Assembly: GCF_904067045.1 (NCBI RefSeq)
Contig: NZ_CAJFDC010000014.1
Span: 186,001 to 250,000, forward strand
DNA length: 64,000 nt
From: Pseudomonas sp. FEN
GTDB taxonomy: Bacteria; Pseudomonadota; Gammaproteobacteria; Pseudomonadales; Pseudomonadaceae
Direction of reading: 5' to 3'
A program made the position numbers and the translations under genes. Position 1 is the first letter of the stretch; every line of letters starts with the position of its first letter. Below are positions 36,393-45,438 of the stretch, piece after piece. The notes under the pieces are model-generated. The model made no database searches. It saw nothing but the letters and a program-made list of their open reading frames with translations, and was not told the DNA's origin.

Positions 36393-37640
36393 CTATTTCA
36401 ATGACGAGGGGGTGGATACGGCGACAGCATTCGAGCGCTGACGCGCCAACGCGGCGATCCCCCACAGGAACGCGGCAGCGACACTGGCAAGGGCCAGCCA
36501 TGCGATGGAATGGCGCAAGTCACCCGTAAACGCCCCCAGAGCCACCACCACCAAGGGGCTGACGAATTGACCGAAATACAGGCAGGCGGTGAAGCCGCCC
36601 AGCCCGCGACCACGGGTTCTGGCACTCAGGGCCTCCATTACCGGGGCCATGACATTGGGTACCAGCAGCCCCGCGCCCAAACCATGGATCAGCACCGCCA
36701 ACAGCACTTGCTCATAGCTGTGCCCGCGCATCAGCAACCACAGCCCGATCCCCAGCAACAGCAGCAATAGCCCATTGGTACCAGCGATCCCCAGGCGCCG
36801 CCGCAGCAGCGGCCAAGCCAGGGAGCCGCCCAGGGTGGCCAGCAGGCTCAGGCCGGCGGACAAACCGATCAGGGTGCTCGACGTTACGCCGAGACCGACC
36901 AGCAAGATGGGGGTTTGTACCGGCACCACAAAGCACAGCACCATACCGCCGAGGATCAGCAGATAACCCACAACCAGCGGCAGGAACGCCACCCGCTGCG
37001 CGCCTTGCGCCTCGACGGACGGCTGGGCACTAACCGGTTCCCAGAGCAGCTTGAGCATGGCTGGCACCAACAGCAGCGGTAATAGATAGAGAAGGAACGG
37101 CAAGCGCCAGGAATGCTCGCCCAAGGCGCCGCCCAGGACGTAGAACAACGCACCGACCAGGCCGATGGTGACCACCTGGCGATTGATGTAGTGCAACCGT
37201 TCCTCACCCTGCCAATAGTCGGCGATCAGCGCCGCGCAACAGGTCATCACCGCTGCCTCGGCCACCCCGAACAGCAGGCGTACCGCAACAATCGAGAGCA
37301 GGTCGCCGAGCAACGCCGGCAGCGCGCCAAGCAAGGCATAGAGCACGGTGGCAAACACCAGCAGCGCCTTGCGTCCGACCCGATCGGCGAGCCAGCCGGC
37401 CAGCGGCGCGCACACGGCAATCGCCAGCGCCGGCCCGGTCACCGCCAATGGCAGCAGCACACCGGCCTGCGGATTGAGTGGAGCGAACTCGGCCCCCAGT
37501 TTCGGCAGGATCGGCGCAACCATCGCCGCGCCCATGATGGTCAGGCTACTGCCCAGCATCAGCACCAGCCCTTCACGGCGCCCCGTGGCCTGACGCGTGA
37601 CGGGCGTGGCCAGAGTCGAAGCAGAATGCACATCGGTCAT
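36393..37640 (-). CDS. MFS transporter (DHA1-like)
   Basis: This 415-residue protein has 12 predicted helices and the loop 2-3 MFS motif GWLADRVGRKALL. The short cytoplasmic N-terminus (MTDVHSASTLATPVTRQATGR) contrasts with the pcaK-like symporter nearby, and the first helix (LVLMLGSSLTIMGAAMVAPILP) suggests a drug/metabolite antiporter type. It lies between the amidase and the porin-like gene on the same strand with gaps of 10-16 bp, so it is probably cotranscribed and handles the same compound. Confidence 0.85.
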   Translation of the reverse strand: MTDVHSASTLATPVTRQATGRREGLVLMLGSSLTIMGAAMVAPILPKLGAEFAPLNPQAGVLLPLAVTGPALAIAVCAPLAGWLADRVGRKALLVFATVLYALLGALPALLGDLLSIVAVRLLFGVAEAAVMTCCAALIADYWQGEERLHYINRQVVTIGLVGALFYVLGGALGEHSWRLPFLLYLLPLLLVPAMLKLLWEPVSAQPSVEAQGAQRVAFLPLVVGYLLILGGMVLCFVVPVQTPILLVGLGVTSSTLIGLSAGLSLLATLGGSLAWPLLRRRLGIAGTNGLLLLLLGIGLWLLMRGHSYEQVLLAVLIHGLGAGLLVPNVMAPVMEALSARTRGRGLGGFTACLYFGQFVSPLVVVALGAFTGDLRHSIAWLALASVAAAFLWGIAALARQRSNAVAVSTPSSLK

Positions 37641-37650
37641 GATCCGGCCC

Positions 37651-38586
37651 TCAGAAGCTTTGGGAAACGCGCAAGGCGACGGTGTAGCCTTCGGCGCGGT
37701 TGCTAGCGCCCTGCTCTTTGTAAACGTGCAGCCAGATCGGCGGCAGCCCCGGTTTGAAGTAGCTCACCGCCGGCCCCACCGCCAGCACCCGGGCCCGATT
37801 GCCACCGGTCAGGCCCGGGGCTTCATCATCGGTGAACTGACGGTAGTAGTAGCCGCCAATGCCAGCGGTCCAGGGACCGAAGTGCTGGCCCACGGCGAAC
37901 TCGTGACGGTACTCGATGCCGCTCTTGTAGTCGGTAGCCGGGTTGCGTGTGTTGACGTCCGCCTCGAAGCTGGACGACACCTCGAAGCCGCTGTCGCTGA
38001 TGTAGGTGGCGTTGACGATGGGGGAAAAAGTCCAGTGGTTGAGCCCGGGGGATACCAGTCGGTTCTTGTCGTAGTCACCGGTTGGCGCCTGGATCTGAAA
38101 CTGGGTATTGATGAACAGATTGGGCGACAGGTTCCACTGCAGGATCAGGGGCAGGAACTGCACATCGGCCAGGCGGAAGGGATCGGCGTCCAGTTTCAGT
38201 GGCCCAGCCGGTGTCGGCACTTCCAGGGACGCGTCCATCTTGAAGAACGGCACCACCGTGCCGAAGCCGTATTGGGCACCCAACACGGTGTAGTTGGTCA
38301 TGCGCATGTAGGCCAGGCCAATAGACAGCACGTCCAGGGAGAACTTGTTGTCCACGGAGCGTCCGTGGCTGTCTTTCTGCACATGGGTCGAATAAAAGGC
38401 GGTACGCAGGCCCAGGGTGCCGAACGGCGTGGCCGGCGGCATCATCCCCGCGCCGAAGTCATAGACCCCCACGGCGGTGGTGGGTGAGCCGTTTTCAGTG
38501 GCCTGCGCGGCGGCGCATAAACCGAACAGCCCCAAGGTGAACACGCTGACGCGGCGAATACTTGAATTGTTGTTGTGGTGACTCAT
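37651..38586 (-). CDS. Outer-membrane MetA-pathway/SphA-like transporter protein
   Basis: This 311-residue protein has a signal peptide (ending AAAQA) and alternating amphipathic strands throughout (for example GTLGLRTAFYS, TYISDSGFEVSSSFEADVN, YTVALRVSQSF), ending in phenylalanine as outer-membrane beta-barrels do. The pattern NPATDYKSGIEYRHEFAVGQH...GIGGYYYRQ matches the family annotated as phenol-degradation MetA-pathway transporter. Genes of this type sit beside aromatic catabolism clusters, as here. The ligand is unknown. GGGAGGGG precedes the start. Confidence 0.82.
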   Translation of the reverse strand: MSHHNNNSSIRRVSVFTLGLFGLCAAAQATENGSPTTAVGVYDFGAGMMPPATPFGTLGLRTAFYSTHVQKDSHGRSVDNKFSLDVLSIGLAYMRMTNYTVLGAQYGFGTVVPFFKMDASLEVPTPAGPLKLDADPFRLADVQFLPLILQWNLSPNLFINTQFQIQAPTGDYDKNRLVSPGLNHWTFSPIVNATYISDSGFEVSSSFEADVNTRNPATDYKSGIEYRHEFAVGQHFGPWTAGIGGYYYRQFTDDEAPGLTGGNRARVLAVGPAVSYFKPGLPPIWLHVYKEQGASNRAEGYTVALRVSQSF

Positions 38587-38655
38587 CGAATGCCCCTCCC
38601 AATCAAATGGTGTGGGCCATCCTAGTAACGGTCCCGGGTAGCGGGTTATCCGTTT

Positions 38656-39648
38656 TCAGCACAGTTGATGGCGACGCAAGGTCTGCGATGGCGTCTCGCC
38701 GAACAGCGTCCGATAATCGCTGGCAAAGCGACTCAGGTGCCAGAAGCCCCAGCGCGCCGCCACCTCTTGCACCCCTTGCTCATAGAGGCTGTCACGCAGC
38801 TCACGGCGCACCGCGTTGAGGCGCAGTGCCCGCAAGTAGGCCACGGGATTGATACCCAGGGTTTCCTGGAAACAGTACTGGAGTTTGCGCCGGCTGGCGC
38901 CGATGTGATTGCACAGGTCGAGGATCGACAAGGGCTCGTCCAGATGCCCCAGCGCATATTCCCTGGCACGATCGACCATGCGCTTGCGCGCCGTCGGATT
39001 GAGGGGTGGCGCCTGATCCGGTGCCACCAGCTCCAGCAACTGCACCATCACCGCGTCGCGGATCCCATGACGAATCGCCTCATGACCCAGCAGGTTATCT
39101 TGCCCCTGATCGGCAGCGGCCAACTCATCGAACAATAGCGTCAGCTCGGCTTGCACCGAGGAAGTGCCCAAACGGTAACACCTGGGAAGATCGGTAATTC
39201 GAAACCGGCTGGCCTGGCGTTCCAGAACATGCTCCAGGGCCTGGATTTCAACCGTGACGGCCAAGAGGTCCAGATGCTCGGGGATGCGCAGATCGGGCAA
39301 GTGCTCACCATGAGCCACCAGCAGGCTCTGCTCATGGATCGGATGCCCGGCGCAAAACACCGGCCCCTGTGAGCTCAGTGGCACGCTGAAGGTGATGGCC
39401 CCCGCCCAGGCGCTACCACTCTTGAGCATGGACTGATTGGTGCGGTCGCGCACCAGCTGCATCCAGCCGGCACGGAACTCGATCAGCTCGCCCTCGAAGC
39501 GCCCCGGCGTCATCTGATCGTAACGCACCTGCCAGCCACCCATGTTACGCGCGTGCTGATCGATATCATGGGTGTGATACCGCTGAATCGCTGAAGGCAT
39601 ACCCGAGGTTGCCATGGTGGTTTCCACGGCTGAATTATTGTTGTTCAT
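38656..39648 (-). CDS. AraC-family regulator (FeaR/EutR-like)
   Basis: This 330-residue regulator has an N-terminal ligand-sensing domain and a C-terminal AraC HTH: LSILDLCNHIGASRRKLQYCFQETLGINPVAYL, then EQGVQEVAARWGFWHLSRFASDYRTLFGETPS. ATG at 39648 has AGGAA 6 nt upstream. It is placed just before the porin-MFS-amidase genes on the same strand and after pcaC, so it probably controls the former set; the inducer is unknown. Confidence 0.88.
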   Translation of the reverse strand: MNNNNSAVETTMATSGMPSAIQRYHTHDIDQHARNMGGWQVRYDQMTPGRFEGELIEFRAGWMQLVRDRTNQSMLKSGSAWAGAITFSVPLSSQGPVFCAGHPIHEQSLLVAHGEHLPDLRIPEHLDLLAVTVEIQALEHVLERQASRFRITDLPRCYRLGTSSVQAELTLLFDELAAADQGQDNLLGHEAIRHGIRDAVMVQLLELVAPDQAPPLNPTARKRMVDRAREYALGHLDEPLSILDLCNHIGASRRKLQYCFQETLGINPVAYLRALRLNAVRRELRDSLYEQGVQEVAARWGFWHLSRFASDYRTLFGETPSQTLRRHQLC

Positions 39649-39799
39649 GGACGGTTCCTGTTGAGCACACAAGGCTTACAGGCAGTTGCTTACGCAAGTT
39701 CCATTCCGCCACATCGACCACTGGCGCTATTGTGCCGAAAATGGCTAATGGCGACGCCGCAGCCTACGCCGGCCACACCGTAGATCCAGCATCGCTACC

Positions 39800-40186
39800 T
39801 CACGACTGGGCGTCCATTTCCTCCCAAACCGCCTCAGCCAGATGGAAGGTGGCGTTGGCCGCGGGAATGCCGCAATAGATCGCGCTCTGCATCAACACTT
39901 CCTTGATCTCGTCGCGGGTCACGCCATTGTTTTTTGCCGCACGCAAATGCAGGCGCAACTCCCCTTCGCGGTTCATGCCGATCAGCATGGCGATGGTGAT
40001 CAGGCTGCGGGTGTGCCGTGGCAATCCGGGGCGAGTCCAGATATCGCCCCAGGCATGCCGGGTGATCATCTCCTGGAACTCGCCATTGAACGGAGTCAGC
40101 TTTTCGAGACTGCGATCCACGTGGGCATCGCCGAGCACTTCGCGGCGTACTTTCATGCCGGCTTCGTAGCGTTGTTGTTCGTCCAT
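39800..40186 (-). CDS. pcaC: PcaC, 4-carboxymuconolactone decarboxylase
   Basis: This 128-residue protein has the CMD fold pattern: DRSLEKLTPFNGEFQEMITRHAWGDIWTRPGLPRHTRSLITIAMLIGMNREGELRLHLRAAKNNGVTRDEIKEVLMQ, condensed here to the key motifs HAWGDIW, RSLITIAML and LHLRAA. It converts 4-carboxymuconolactone to 3-oxoadipate enol-lactone in the protocatechuate branch. It begins 14 bp after pcaB. pcaD, usually between or fused with pcaC, is absent here. Confidence 0.95.
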   Translation of the reverse strand: MDEQQRYEAGMKVRREVLGDAHVDRSLEKLTPFNGEFQEMITRHAWGDIWTRPGLPRHTRSLITIAMLIGMNREGELRLHLRAAKNNGVTRDEIKEVLMQSAIYCGIPAANATFHLAEAVWEEMDAQS

Positions 40187-40200
40187 TTCAGGATCCTGTT

Positions 40201-41562
40201 CTAAGGTTTGAAGGCGTGATGTTCGGCCAGCGCGCGCTGGACCCAGCGCTGTGACTGCCCCAGGTAGTGGGCCGGATCCAGCAGGCGGTCCAGTTCCCCG
40301 ACGGACAATTGCGCGGTCACTTGCGGTTCGCCAGCGAGTACCTGACGCAGGTGTTCGCCCCGCGCCACCGCGCGGCGGCAGCATTGCTCGACCAGATGGT
40401 GCGCCGCATCACGGCCGATACACCGGGACAAGGCGATGCTCACGGCTTCCGCCAGCACCAGCCCTTTGGTCAGTTCCAGGTTCTGCAGCATGCGCCCACT
40501 GTCGACTTCCAACCCTGGCACCACCTGCAACGCTTGTTGCAGCGCGCCGGATACCAGGCAGCAGAGCTCCGGCAAGGTTTCCCATTCGGCATGCCAGAGG
40601 CCGAGGCTGCGCTCATGTTCCTGCGGCATTGCGCTGAACATCGTCGCCACCAGCCCGGGGGCCCGGGTCGCCGCGCCGATCATCACTGCCGCGCCGACCG
40701 GATTGCGCTTGTGCGGCATGGTCGAGGAGCCGCCCTTGCCGGGTGCGGCCGGCTCGAACACCTCGCCCGCTTCGGTCTGCATCAGCAAACTGAGATCGCG
40801 CCCGACTTTGCCCAGGCTGCCGGCGATCATCCCCAGCAGACTGGCGAACTCCACCAAACGATCACGCTGGGTGTGCCAGGGTTGCTCGGGCAGGTTCAGA
40901 TTCAACTCACCGGCCAGGGCTCCCGCCACCGCGAAAGCCTGATCACCCAAGGCCGCCAGGCTGCCGGAAGCTCCGCCGAATTGCAGGCACAGCAAACGCG
41001 GTTTGATTTCAACGAGGCGCTGGCGATGGCGAGTGATGGCGCCCAGCCAACCGGCGATTTTCATGCCCAGGGTCACGGGTGTCGCCTGTTGCAGCCAGGT
41101 ACGCCCGGCCAGTGGCGTGCTCGCGTAGCGCGTGGCCTGCTCGGCGAGCGCATCGGCCAGGCTCGCCAGATCGCGTTGCAACAGCTCGATGGCGCAACGC
41201 AGTTGCAGCACCAGGCCGCTGTCCATCACGTCCTGACTGGTGGCGCCCATATGCAGGTAACGCTCAGCCGTCGGGTTGACCGCGGCAATCTTCTTGCCCA
41301 ATGCCTTGACCAGCGGAATCGCTGAATTACCGGCATTGCCGATGGCCACGGCCAGCTCGTCGATATCGAACAGCTGCGCGCGACAGGCTACTTCGATATC
41401 GGCAACCACCTCCTGGGGAATCAGCCCGCTGCTGGCTTCGGCACGGGCCAGGGCGGCTTCGAAATCGAGCATGCCCTGCAACCGGCCCTGATCGGAAAAA
41501 ATCGCCCGCATGGTCGGCTGGGTGAAATAGGCATCGAAAAGTTGATTCGTCGGTCTGTTCAA
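40201..41562 (-). CDS. pcaB: PcaB, 3-carboxy-cis,cis-muconate cycloisomerase
   Basis: This 453-residue member of the fumarase/aspartase superfamily has the signature GSSTMPHKRNPVGAA and the conserved HMGATSQDVMDSG. It cyclises 3-carboxy-cis,cis-muconate to 4-carboxymuconolactone. The apparent start is TTG at 41562 (NRPTNQLFDAYF follows, the usual PcaB N-terminus), with GGAG upstream. It lies between the pcaK-like transporter and pcaC. Confidence 0.95.
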   Translation of the reverse strand: MNRPTNQLFDAYFTQPTMRAIFSDQGRLQGMLDFEAALARAEASSGLIPQEVVADIEVACRAQLFDIDELAVAIGNAGNSAIPLVKALGKKIAAVNPTAERYLHMGATSQDVMDSGLVLQLRCAIELLQRDLASLADALAEQATRYASTPLAGRTWLQQATPVTLGMKIAGWLGAITRHRQRLVEIKPRLLCLQFGGASGSLAALGDQAFAVAGALAGELNLNLPEQPWHTQRDRLVEFASLLGMIAGSLGKVGRDLSLLMQTEAGEVFEPAAPGKGGSSTMPHKRNPVGAAVMIGAATRAPGLVATMFSAMPQEHERSLGLWHAEWETLPELCCLVSGALQQALQVVPGLEVDSGRMLQNLELTKGLVLAEAVSIALSRCIGRDAAHHLVEQCCRRAVARGEHLRQVLAGEPQVTAQLSVGELDRLLDPAHYLGQSQRWVQRALAEHHAFKP

Positions 41563-41601
41563 ACCACAGCTCCAGGATTCATGAAAATCAGTGAGGCGCT
41601 C

Positions 41602-42951
41602 TCAGGTAGCATCCGCATGGCTGACCAGTCCCTTGATCACGACCGCCAGGGTCGCCAATGCCGCGGGTACCACCAGGGCGGTCAGCACCTGTTCGAAGTT
41701 CCAGCCCAGGCCCAATAACGTCGCTCCGGCCCAGGCTCCCAGGATCGCGCCGAAACGACCAATGCCGAGCATCCACGACACCCCGGTGGCGCGCCCCTGG
41801 GTTGGATAGAAGCGCGCGGCCAGTGAGGGCATCGCCGATTGCGCGCCGTTGATGCACATGCCGGCCAACAGTACCAGGGCGGCCAAGAGGCTGACATGGC
41901 CGAGGTTCTGCCCCACCAGCCAGGCGAATACGCCCGCCAACAGGTAGGCAGCGCCAATGACCTTGTGCGGATTGAATCTATCCATCGCCCAGCCCACCCC
42001 CACGGCACTGAGCACGCCGCCGAACTGGAACAGCGCGCCGATAAAGGCCGATTGCTCCATGCTCGCGCCGCTGTCATGCATCAGGGTCGGCAACCAGCTG
42101 GTCAGCAGGTACACGATCACCAAACCCATGAAATAAGTCAGCCACAACAACAGGGTCCCCGCGCTATAGGTAGCGGAGAAAATCACCTTCAACACGTTGC
42201 GACTCTGTACCACCGTCTGTTCCGGCACGCTGAAGCCGGTGGCCGCCGCGACGTCCAAGGGTGCGATGGGTGCCAGCACCCGGCGAATCCGCTCCACGCC
42301 GCGATTGCGCACCACCAGAAAGCGTGCCGACTCCGGCAGCCGGAACAACAGCACCACCGCCAGCAGCAGGGGCAAGATCCCGCCGAGCATCAGCAGGCTG
42401 TGCCAGCCCAGTAGCGGAATCAGCTTGGCCGAGACGAACCCGCCACAGGCCATGCCCAGATTGAAACCGCAGAACATGCTGGTCACCAGCAACGATTTGA
42501 GCCGCTCCGGGGTATATTCGGACAACAGCGTGGTGGCATTGGGCATCGCCGCCCCCAGGCCCAGACCGGTGAGCAGACGCAGGGCCAGCAGTTGATCGAT
42601 GTTGCTGCTGTAGGCCGACAGCAAACTGAACGCGCCGAACAGAAACACCGCCACCACCAGCACCACTTTGCGCCCGAAACGGTCGGCCAGGGGGCCGGAA
42701 CCCAGGGCACCGAAGACCATGCCGATCAGCGCGGCACTCATCACCGGTCCCAGGCTGGCACGATCAATGCCCCAGTCCTGGCTCAAGGCCGGGGCAATAA
42801 AGCCCATGGCCGCCGTGTCCAGACCGTCGAGAAAGACGATCAGGAAACACAGCAGCACCACCCGCCATTGATAGCTGGAGAGTGGCTTGGTGTTGATCAA
42901 TAGCTGAACATCAAGCGTGCCCACCACGGGCACAGGGGCGAATAACGACAT
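41602..42951 (-). CDS. pcaK: PcaK-like aromatic acid:H+ symporter (MFS, AAHS family)
   Basis: This 449-residue transporter has 12 helices and the AAHS motif FLDGLDTAAMGFIAPAL in helix 1, with DRFGRK in loop 2-3. In Pseudomonas PcaK imports 4-hydroxybenzoate and protocatechuate and aids chemotaxis to 4-hydroxybenzoate. Its position between pcaG and pcaB, on the same strand, supports this substrate range. The exact ligand is inferred from context. Confidence 0.9.
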   Translation of the reverse strand: MSLFAPVPVVGTLDVQLLINTKPLSSYQWRVVLLCFLIVFLDGLDTAAMGFIAPALSQDWGIDRASLGPVMSAALIGMVFGALGSGPLADRFGRKVVLVVAVFLFGAFSLLSAYSSNIDQLLALRLLTGLGLGAAMPNATTLLSEYTPERLKSLLVTSMFCGFNLGMACGGFVSAKLIPLLGWHSLLMLGGILPLLLAVVLLFRLPESARFLVVRNRGVERIRRVLAPIAPLDVAAATGFSVPEQTVVQSRNVLKVIFSATYSAGTLLLWLTYFMGLVIVYLLTSWLPTLMHDSGASMEQSAFIGALFQFGGVLSAVGVGWAMDRFNPHKVIGAAYLLAGVFAWLVGQNLGHVSLLAALVLLAGMCINGAQSAMPSLAARFYPTQGRATGVSWMLGIGRFGAILGAWAGATLLGLGWNFEQVLTALVVPAALATLAVVIKGLVSHADAT

Positions 42952-43026
42952 ACAGGCATTTCCTTCTTATTATTATCGGGTCGCTTGCATCGGCAAGCGC
43001 CCTACAAGCGCACGCAAGCCACAACC

Positions 43027-43629
43027 TTAGAAGTCGAAGAACACCGTTTCCGCCTCGCCTTGAACATGGATGTCAAAACGATAGGCCAGCTTGCCGTCAA
43101 CCGTGCAACGCTTGGCAACCAGGGTCTCGCGGCGTTGCGGTTGTTCGATCAGGTTCAGTACCGGATCGAGCGCATTGGCCTCGGCTTCGTCGTCGAAGTA
43201 CAGACGGGTCTGCAGGTGAATGTTGATGCCCCGGGCAAACAGCGAAACATTGATGTGGGCCGCCATGGGCACACCGGCGGCATTGTTCAGCGTACCGGGC
43301 TTGATGGTCTTCAGCAGCCACTCGCCGGTATCCGTGGTGGCGGTACGGCCAAAGCTGTTGAAGGCTTTTTCCAGGTTGTAATCGCTGTCGTAGACCCCTT
43401 CGTGGTTGGCCTGCCAGAACTCCAGGAACGAATCGCGAATCAGGTGACCATTACCATCGTAGACATGGCCCAACAGCAGGATATGCTCGCCCGGCGCACC
43501 GGGTTTGGCCATCTCGTTCCAGATTTCCTGCTCGCGCGGCGGGTTGCCGGCGGCCTCCAGCGCCAGGCCGATATGCACGTAGGGACCGGCGGTCTGCGAA
43601 GGGGTTTCAGGCAGAAGTTGAACGGGCAT
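43027..43629 (-). CDS. pcaG: PcaG, protocatechuate 3,4-dioxygenase alpha subunit
   Basis: This 200-residue subunit starts MPVQLLPETPSQTAGPYVHIGLA, the usual alpha-chain N-terminus, and has the intradiol dioxygenase core (FLEFWQANHEGVYD, MAAHINVSLFARGINIHLQTRLYF). It lacks the iron ligands, which are on PcaH, but contributes to the active-site pocket. It is 12 bp downstream of pcaH. The heteromer cleaves protocatechuate to 3-carboxy-cis,cis-muconate. Confidence 0.96.
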   Translation of the reverse strand: MPVQLLPETPSQTAGPYVHIGLALEAAGNPPREQEIWNEMAKPGAPGEHILLLGHVYDGNGHLIRDSFLEFWQANHEGVYDSDYNLEKAFNSFGRTATTDTGEWLLKTIKPGTLNNAAGVPMAAHINVSLFARGINIHLQTRLYFDDEAEANALDPVLNLIEQPQRRETLVAKRCTVDGKLAYRFDIHVQGEAETVFFDF

Positions 43630-43641
43630 GCGCGTGCCTCC

Positions 43642-44361
43642 TCAGCGGTTTTCGAAGTGGGTCTTGCGCTGGCCGCGCAAAACGATATCAAAGCGATAAG
43701 CCAGGCAATCCATGGGATTGGCCATGCTCATGTCGAGCCTGGCGATCAGGCTCTGCACCGCTTCCGGATTGGCGATCGACTTGACGATCGGGCACATCGG
43801 GATAAGCGGATCGCCTTCGAAATACAGCTGGGTAATCAAGCGCGCGGCAATCGACGGGCCGCTGATGGAGAAGTGGATATGCGCCGGACGCCAGTCGTTG
43901 GGACCATTGCGCCACGGGTACGGGCCTGGCTTGACCGTGCGGAAACTGTAGTTGCCGTCGCGGTCGGTCAGGGCCCGGCCGACGCCACCGAAATTCGGGT
44001 CGATGGGTGCCAGGTAGCTGTCTTTCTTGTGCCGGTAGCGGCCACCGGCGTTGGCTTGCCACATCTCCACCAGGGTATGCGGGATCGGCTTGCCGTACTG
44101 GTCGCAGACCCGCCCGGCGACAATGATGCGCTCGCCGATGGGCAGGCCGCCATTGTTGAAGTTCAGCAGCAGATCGTTATCGTGCTGGTTCATCTTCAGA
44201 TGGGAAAAGTCCGGGCCGCTGGTTTCCGACAGGGACTGGGGAATGCTCACCAGGGCCTGGCGTGGCGAACGCAGGATCGAGGTTTTGTAATCAGGCGTCA
44301 GGGCTTTTGGGTGCCAATTGCGGTCACGAATGACGAAGCGGCTGTTGTCCGCGTCAGACAT
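43642..44361 (-). CDS. pcaH: PcaH, protocatechuate 3,4-dioxygenase beta subunit
   Basis: This 239-residue catalytic subunit carries the four Fe(III) ligands expected for intradiol dioxygenases: Tyr109 (GGRYRH), Tyr148 (GPYPW) and His161/His163 (PAHIHF). It cleaves protocatechuate between its hydroxyl groups with O2. It is the first gene of the pcaHG-pcaK-pcaB-pcaC unit, with a PcaQ-type regulator gene just upstream on the same strand and a putative PcaQ site about 105 bp before the start. Confidence 0.97.
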   Translation of the reverse strand: MSDADNSRFVIRDRNWHPKALTPDYKTSILRSPRQALVSIPQSLSETSGPDFSHLKMNQHDNDLLLNFNNGGLPIGERIIVAGRVCDQYGKPIPHTLVEMWQANAGGRYRHKKDSYLAPIDPNFGGVGRALTDRDGNYSFRTVKPGPYPWRNGPNDWRPAHIHFSISGPSIAARLITQLYFEGDPLIPMCPIVKSIANPEAVQSLIARLDMSMANPMDCLAYRFDIVLRGQRKTHFENR

Positions 44362-44464
44362 ACCAGTCTCCTTATTGTTAGAGGTAAAGCTGCATGGCTA
44401 GCAGTCTGTGCCTCAGTCTCCCCTGATAGAGCCCTCTGCAAAACTGAAAAAACCGACCTTATCC

Positions 44465-44480
44465 ATATCCAAATGGTTAT
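44465..44480. promoter_or_regulatory. Putative PcaQ binding site upstream of pcaH
   Basis: ATATCC-AAAT-GGTTAT is a dyad within a larger inverted repeat (TTATCCAT ... ATGGATAA), one base from the ATAACC-N4-GGTTAT type motif I recall for PcaQ. It overlaps the last codons and stop of the pcaQ-like gene and lies about 104 bp before the pcaH start. The PcaQ consensus is from memory. Confidence 0.55.
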
Positions 44481-45406
44481 GGATAACAACCCTCGCGGTA
44501 GGCCTGCCCCACCTCGCGCAGCACCTCCACGCACCATTGCGCCGCCAGTGGCATCGGCAGCGCCGGATTGCTGCACAACCCCACCGAACCGCCCGGTTCG
44601 CGAATCCCCAACTCCAGTTCGACCAGTTCCCCGCGACTCAGGTCCTGTCTGACCGCGTCGAACGGCGCGACCCAGATTGCCTGGCTGCATTGCACGTAGC
44701 GTCGACTCAGGGTCAACGACAGGGTCTCCAGGCGCTGGCGCGGGGGGCTGATGCCATGCTGTACAAACAGACTGTCGGCGAACTGGCGAATCGTCGTCCC
44801 CGCCAGCGGCAATACCAGCGGGTAGCCTTCGAGGTTTTTATGGGCCTGAGGATCGGCCAACAGTGGATGACCGCTGCGCACCACCAGGGTCATGGATTCG
44901 CTGTACAGATGCTCGAACGCCAGCCCGAGGATCTGCGGGCTGTCTGTCATGCGTCCGACCACCAGATCCAGCTCGCCCACCCGCAGCCGCGACAACAGGT
45001 ACGCGCTCGGCCCGGTCACCACGCTGACCACCAGCGCGGGATGGCGGGCATGCAAACGGCAGACGACTTCGGGTACCAGTACACTTTCCACGGTCGAGAG
45101 CACGCCGAGTCTCGCGGTGATCGGCTCGTGCTCGCCGGAACGCAGGCTATTGACCCCTTCACGCAGGGCCTGGACGCTGGGCCCGGCGTAACGCAGAAAG
45201 GCCACCCCGGCCTCGGTCAGCGCCGCGCCGCTTTTACTGCGCACGAACAAAGTCGCGGCCAGCAGGGTTTCCAGCTCCTTGAGGGTCTTGGACAGCGCCG
45301 GCTGGCTGATCGCCAGTTTGTCCGCGGCACGTGCCAGGCTGCCCTGGCGCGCCACTTCGAGAAAGCACACCAGATGACGGAATTTGATTCGAGTATCGAT
45401 ATTCAC
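44477..45406 (-). CDS. pcaQ: PcaQ-type LysR regulator of protocatechuate genes
   Basis: This 309-residue LysR protein has the N-terminal HTH (FLEVARQGSLARAADKLAISQPALSKTLKELE) and a substrate-binding domain containing LGVLSTVESVLVPEVV and GELDLVVGRM. The start is GTG at 45406 (VNIDTRIKFRHL); no ATG fits. PcaQ activates pca genes in response to carboxymuconate derivatives in other bacteria. It is directly upstream of pcaH, tail to head, with a likely binding dyad overlapping its stop codon. Confidence 0.9.
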   Translation of the reverse strand: MNIDTRIKFRHLVCFLEVARQGSLARAADKLAISQPALSKTLKELETLLAATLFVRSKSGAALTEAGVAFLRYAGPSVQALREGVNSLRSGEHEPITARLGVLSTVESVLVPEVVCRLHARHPALVVSVVTGPSAYLLSRLRVGELDLVVGRMTDSPQILGLAFEHLYSESMTLVVRSGHPLLADPQAHKNLEGYPLVLPLAGTTIRQFADSLFVQHGISPPRQRLETLSLTLSRRYVQCSQAIWVAPFDAVRQDLSRGELVELELGIREPGGSVGLCSNPALPMPLAAQWCVEVLREVGQAYREGCYP

Positions 45407-45438
45407 CGCAGTTCGCTGCCTTCGAGGTCGGGCATCCG

